DNA of 33,051 nucleotides, from contig NZ_AUMR01000058.1 in the NCBI RefSeq assembly GCF_000430785.1, positions 1 through 33,051 of the forward strand, given 5' to 3'. The stretch is from Ectobacillus panaciterrae DSM 19096 (GTDB lineage: Bacteria; Bacillota; Bacilli; Bacillales; Bacillaceae_G). Below, piece after piece: positions 31,775 through 33,051 of this stretch. How positions within the stretch are numbered: position 1 is the stretch's first letter; each line of letters starts with the position of its first letter. A program made the translations under genes and the position numbers. The notes below the pieces were generated by a model. It was not told the DNA's origin. It was given only the letters and a program-made list of their open reading frames with translations, and searched no databases.

Positions 31775-31808
31775 AGGTCCTTGTATCAAGCAAGGGCCTT
31801 TTGCTTTG
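31775..31808 (+). terminator. Terminator of the yjcZ-type gene
   Basis: AGGTCCTTG and CAAGGGCCT form a 9-bp stem (one G:U) around TATCAAG, followed by TTTGCTTTG. Confidence 0.85.
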
Positions 31809-31809
31809 C

Positions 31810-32142
31810 TTACCATTCCTTCAATATCTCAAGATGCACGATATCGCCTGCATCCAAATAGCGCGCTCTTCCCGCTATATCGACAATATGAAGCTGGTTA
31901 TCGTCTTCATTATAATAGTGGACTTGCCCCGTCATGTGCAGGATGATACCGTGCTGCCGATAATCAAAATACAGATATTTGTTATGTTTCATCGCTTCGC
32001 AAATCATTATTGGAAAGGAAATGTGCTCCTTGCTCGTATATGATCTTGCCTCTCTCTTTGCATTTACCGGAAGCTCTTTCAGTTGCTCAGCTTCTTTCGG
32101 TATGAATATCCCTGCGCTCCATTTTGCCGTCCTTTGTCCCAC
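31810..32142 (-). CDS. YolD-like protein, SOS-associated
   Basis: A 110-residue soluble protein of the YolD-like family: opening MGQRTAKWSAGIFIPKE, then FPIMICEAMKHNKYLYFDYR, HMTGQVHYYN, LHIVDIAGRARYLDAGDIVH. YolD proteins are usually encoded beside Y-family polymerases (UvrX/YqjW) and are induced by DNA damage; their biochemical role is unsettled. The start is a GTG behind AGAGG. A LexA box lies 22 nt upstream, which supports SOS control. No polymerase gene is adjacent on either side; an IS-type region has taken the upstream side. Confidence 0.85.
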   Translation of the reverse strand: MGQRTAKWSAGIFIPKEAEQLKELPVNAKREARSYTSKEHISFPIMICEAMKHNKYLYFDYRQHGIILHMTGQVHYYNEDDNQLHIVDIAGRARYLDAGDIVHLEILKEW

Positions 32143-32163
32143 GATTATCGCCTCTCTTTAAAA

Positions 32164-32177
32164 CGAACGTTTGTTCT
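32164..32177 (-). promoter_or_regulatory. LexA (SOS) box upstream of the YolD gene
   Basis: CGAACGTTTGTTCT contains the Gram-positive SOS core GAAC-N4-GTTC. Its position just before the YolD start is typical for repression by LexA/DinR. Confidence 0.75.
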
Positions 32178-32255
32178 TATTTTAACGCTCCAAGAACTGC
32201 ATATGCAAGAGGTAAACTGTAAAAATATAGATTTTAACGATTTTCCGAAAGAAGT

Positions 32256-32302
32256 CTCCCTCTCCAAGCGTGTGAAGGGCGTAGCCCAACGGTAAGGGGG
32301 AG
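32256..32302 (+). mobile_element. IS200/IS605-like hairpin next to tnpB
   Basis: CTCCCTCT (32256-32263) pairs with AGGGGGAG (32295-32302), enclosing AAGCGTGTGAAGGGC and GCCCAACGGTAAG. It shares loop sequence with the mini-elements at 23458 and 25782, while its stem bases differ on both sides, so pairing is kept. Inside the loop GGGC and GCCC form a second small hairpin. It is either the right end of a lost element or part of the left end of the tnpB element. Confidence 0.6.
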
Positions 32303-32312
32303 ATGAATTTCG

Positions 32313-32329
32313 ATTAGGCGCAAGCCTAA
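32313..32329 (+). mobile_element. Probable left-end hairpin of the tnpB element
   Basis: TTAGGC and GCCTAA flank GCAA, a perfect 6-bp hairpin about 80 nt before tnpB. IS200/IS605-type left ends carry small subterminal hairpins of this size. ATTAGGCG is also found at the left of the mini-element at 23458 (ATTAGGTG in the one at 25782). Confidence 0.5.
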
Positions 32330-32330
32330 A

Positions 32331-32342
32331 GAACGTTTGTTC
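32331..32342 (+). promoter_or_regulatory. Second LexA-type box, upstream of tnpB
   Basis: GAACGTTTGTTC, identical to the core of the box at 32165-32176 with two more identical bases (TT) after it. It lies about 65 nt before the tnpB start, near a possible promoter (TTGTTT and TAAAAT). Confidence 0.55.
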
Positions 32343-32408
32343 TTGTTGTTTATTACATATTATGGTAAAATTAGCTTATCAAACAATCGTAAAGCGAGGT
32401 GAAATGAT

Positions 32409-33051
32409 ATGGCAAACAAAGCGTATAAGTTCCGAATCTACCCGACAGCTACACAATGTGTTCTTCTTGCGAAAACCTTTGGCTGTGTTCGTTTCGTCTA
32501 TAACAAAATGCTTGCAGAACACAAAAAAACATACGAACAACACAAAGAGAACAAAGAAACTTTAAAGAAGCTGAAGTTTCCTACTCCTGCCAAATACAAA
32601 GATGCGTTCACATGGCTTAAGGAAGTAGACAGCCTTGCGTTGGCAAATGCTCAGTTGAATCTGCAAAAGGCGTACAAAAACTTTTTTGAGGGCAGAGCGG
32701 CATTTCCGACATACAAGAACCGGAAAGCAAGACAATCATATACAACAAACGTGGTGAACGGAAACATCATGCTTTTGGACGGCTATATCAAATTACCGAA
32801 GCTAAAACTTGTTAAAATCAAACAGCACAGAAATATTCCTGCCCACCATATCATCAAATCTTGTACGATTTCTCGTACAAAAACGGACAAGTATTATGTC
32901 TCTATTCTTACGGAATATGAGCATCAATCCGTTTCGAAAGAAGTGCAACACATTGTGGGGTTAGACTTTTCTATGAATGGCTTATTTGTAGACAGTGAAA
33001 CAGGTAAGAAAGCTAATTACCCTCGTTTCTATCGGCAGGCCTTAGAAAAAC
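32409..33051 (+). CDS. tnpB: TnpB (IS200/IS605 family RNA-guided nuclease), cut by window end
   Basis: The first 214 residues of a TnpB/OrfB protein. The N-terminal domain starts NKAYKFRIYPTATQCVLLAK and contains GCVRFVYNKMLAEHKKTYE. FPTYKNRKARQSYTTN is the conserved middle motif. Asp186 in IVGLDFSMNG is the first RuvC catalytic acid. The second and third acids and the zinc ribbon lie beyond the window. TnpB proteins are ωRNA-guided DNA nucleases that help the element persist. The start has GAGGTG eight nt upstream. No TnpA (HUH transposase) is visible on the left side. Confidence 0.9.
   Translation, partial: MANKAYKFRIYPTATQCVLLAKTFGCVRFVYNKMLAEHKKTYEQHKENKETLKKLKFPTPAKYKDAFTWLKEVDSLALANAQLNLQKAYKNFFEGRAAFPTYKNRKARQSYTTNVVNGNIMLLDGYIKLPKLKLVKIKQHRNIPAHHIIKSCTISRTKTDKYYVSILTEYEHQSVSKEVQHIVGLDFSMNGLFVDSETGKKANYPRFYRQALEK

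Overview
This 33 kb window is chromosomal DNA from a Firmicute of the family Bacillaceae. Most intact proteins read like Bacillus orthologues (YfmM, TopB, NiaP, AmpS, TagA, YjcZ, YolD). AGGAGG-type ribosome binding sites and hairpin/T-tract terminators are everywhere. Base composition looks more GC-rich than typical Bacillus cereus (judged by eye), so a cereus-group relative or an Ectobacillus-like genus is a reasonable guess. No rRNA, tRNA or CRISPR array was seen.

Layout. 0-3.6 kb: a tandem repeat, a GT-C membrane glycosyltransferase and the ABC-F protein YfmM, both on the minus strand. 3.7-5.9 kb: dispersed repeats, then an AlbA_2-type ATP-binding regulator that lacks its N-terminal domain and carries a 21-bp minisatellite. 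5.9-12.0 kb: an APH-fold kinase, a cytochrome P450 relic, a second GT-C glycosyltransferase whose best start lies across a T8 tract, a fused methyltransferase and topoisomerase III. 12.1-17.9 kb: a TRIC-type channel and a cell-surface polysaccharide block (TuaH-like transferase divergent from an O-antigen ligase-like protein, a GT4 transferase and TagA). 17.9-23.5 kb: a GntR regulator, the niacin transporter NiaP, a LytTR regulator with a degenerate receiver, and CstA with its small partner YbdD/YjiX. 23.5-26.3 kb: mini insertion-sequence hairpins, repeats and a membrane diguanylate cyclase. 26.3-29.6 kb: aminopeptidase AmpS, a GIY-YIG nuclease and a MetX-like alpha/beta hydrolase. 29.6-33 kb: relics of a metallo-beta-lactamase and a lipoprotein, an FHA/winged-helix regulator, the sporulation peptide YjcZ, an SOS-box-controlled YolD protein, and a TnpB gene running off the end.

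How it works together. The window is a conserved housekeeping backbone interrupted by decaying accessory genes. The most distinctive signal is a family of short structured repeats (types A and B, seven copies or fragments). At all five loci where they occur they lie upstream of, and in the same orientation as, the next gene, including the diguanylate cyclase. A second small hairpin family resembling IS200/IS605 right ends sits directly behind two terminators and next to the TnpB gene. Functional links (LytTR to CstA; LexA to YolD) are inferred from adjacency and visible sites.
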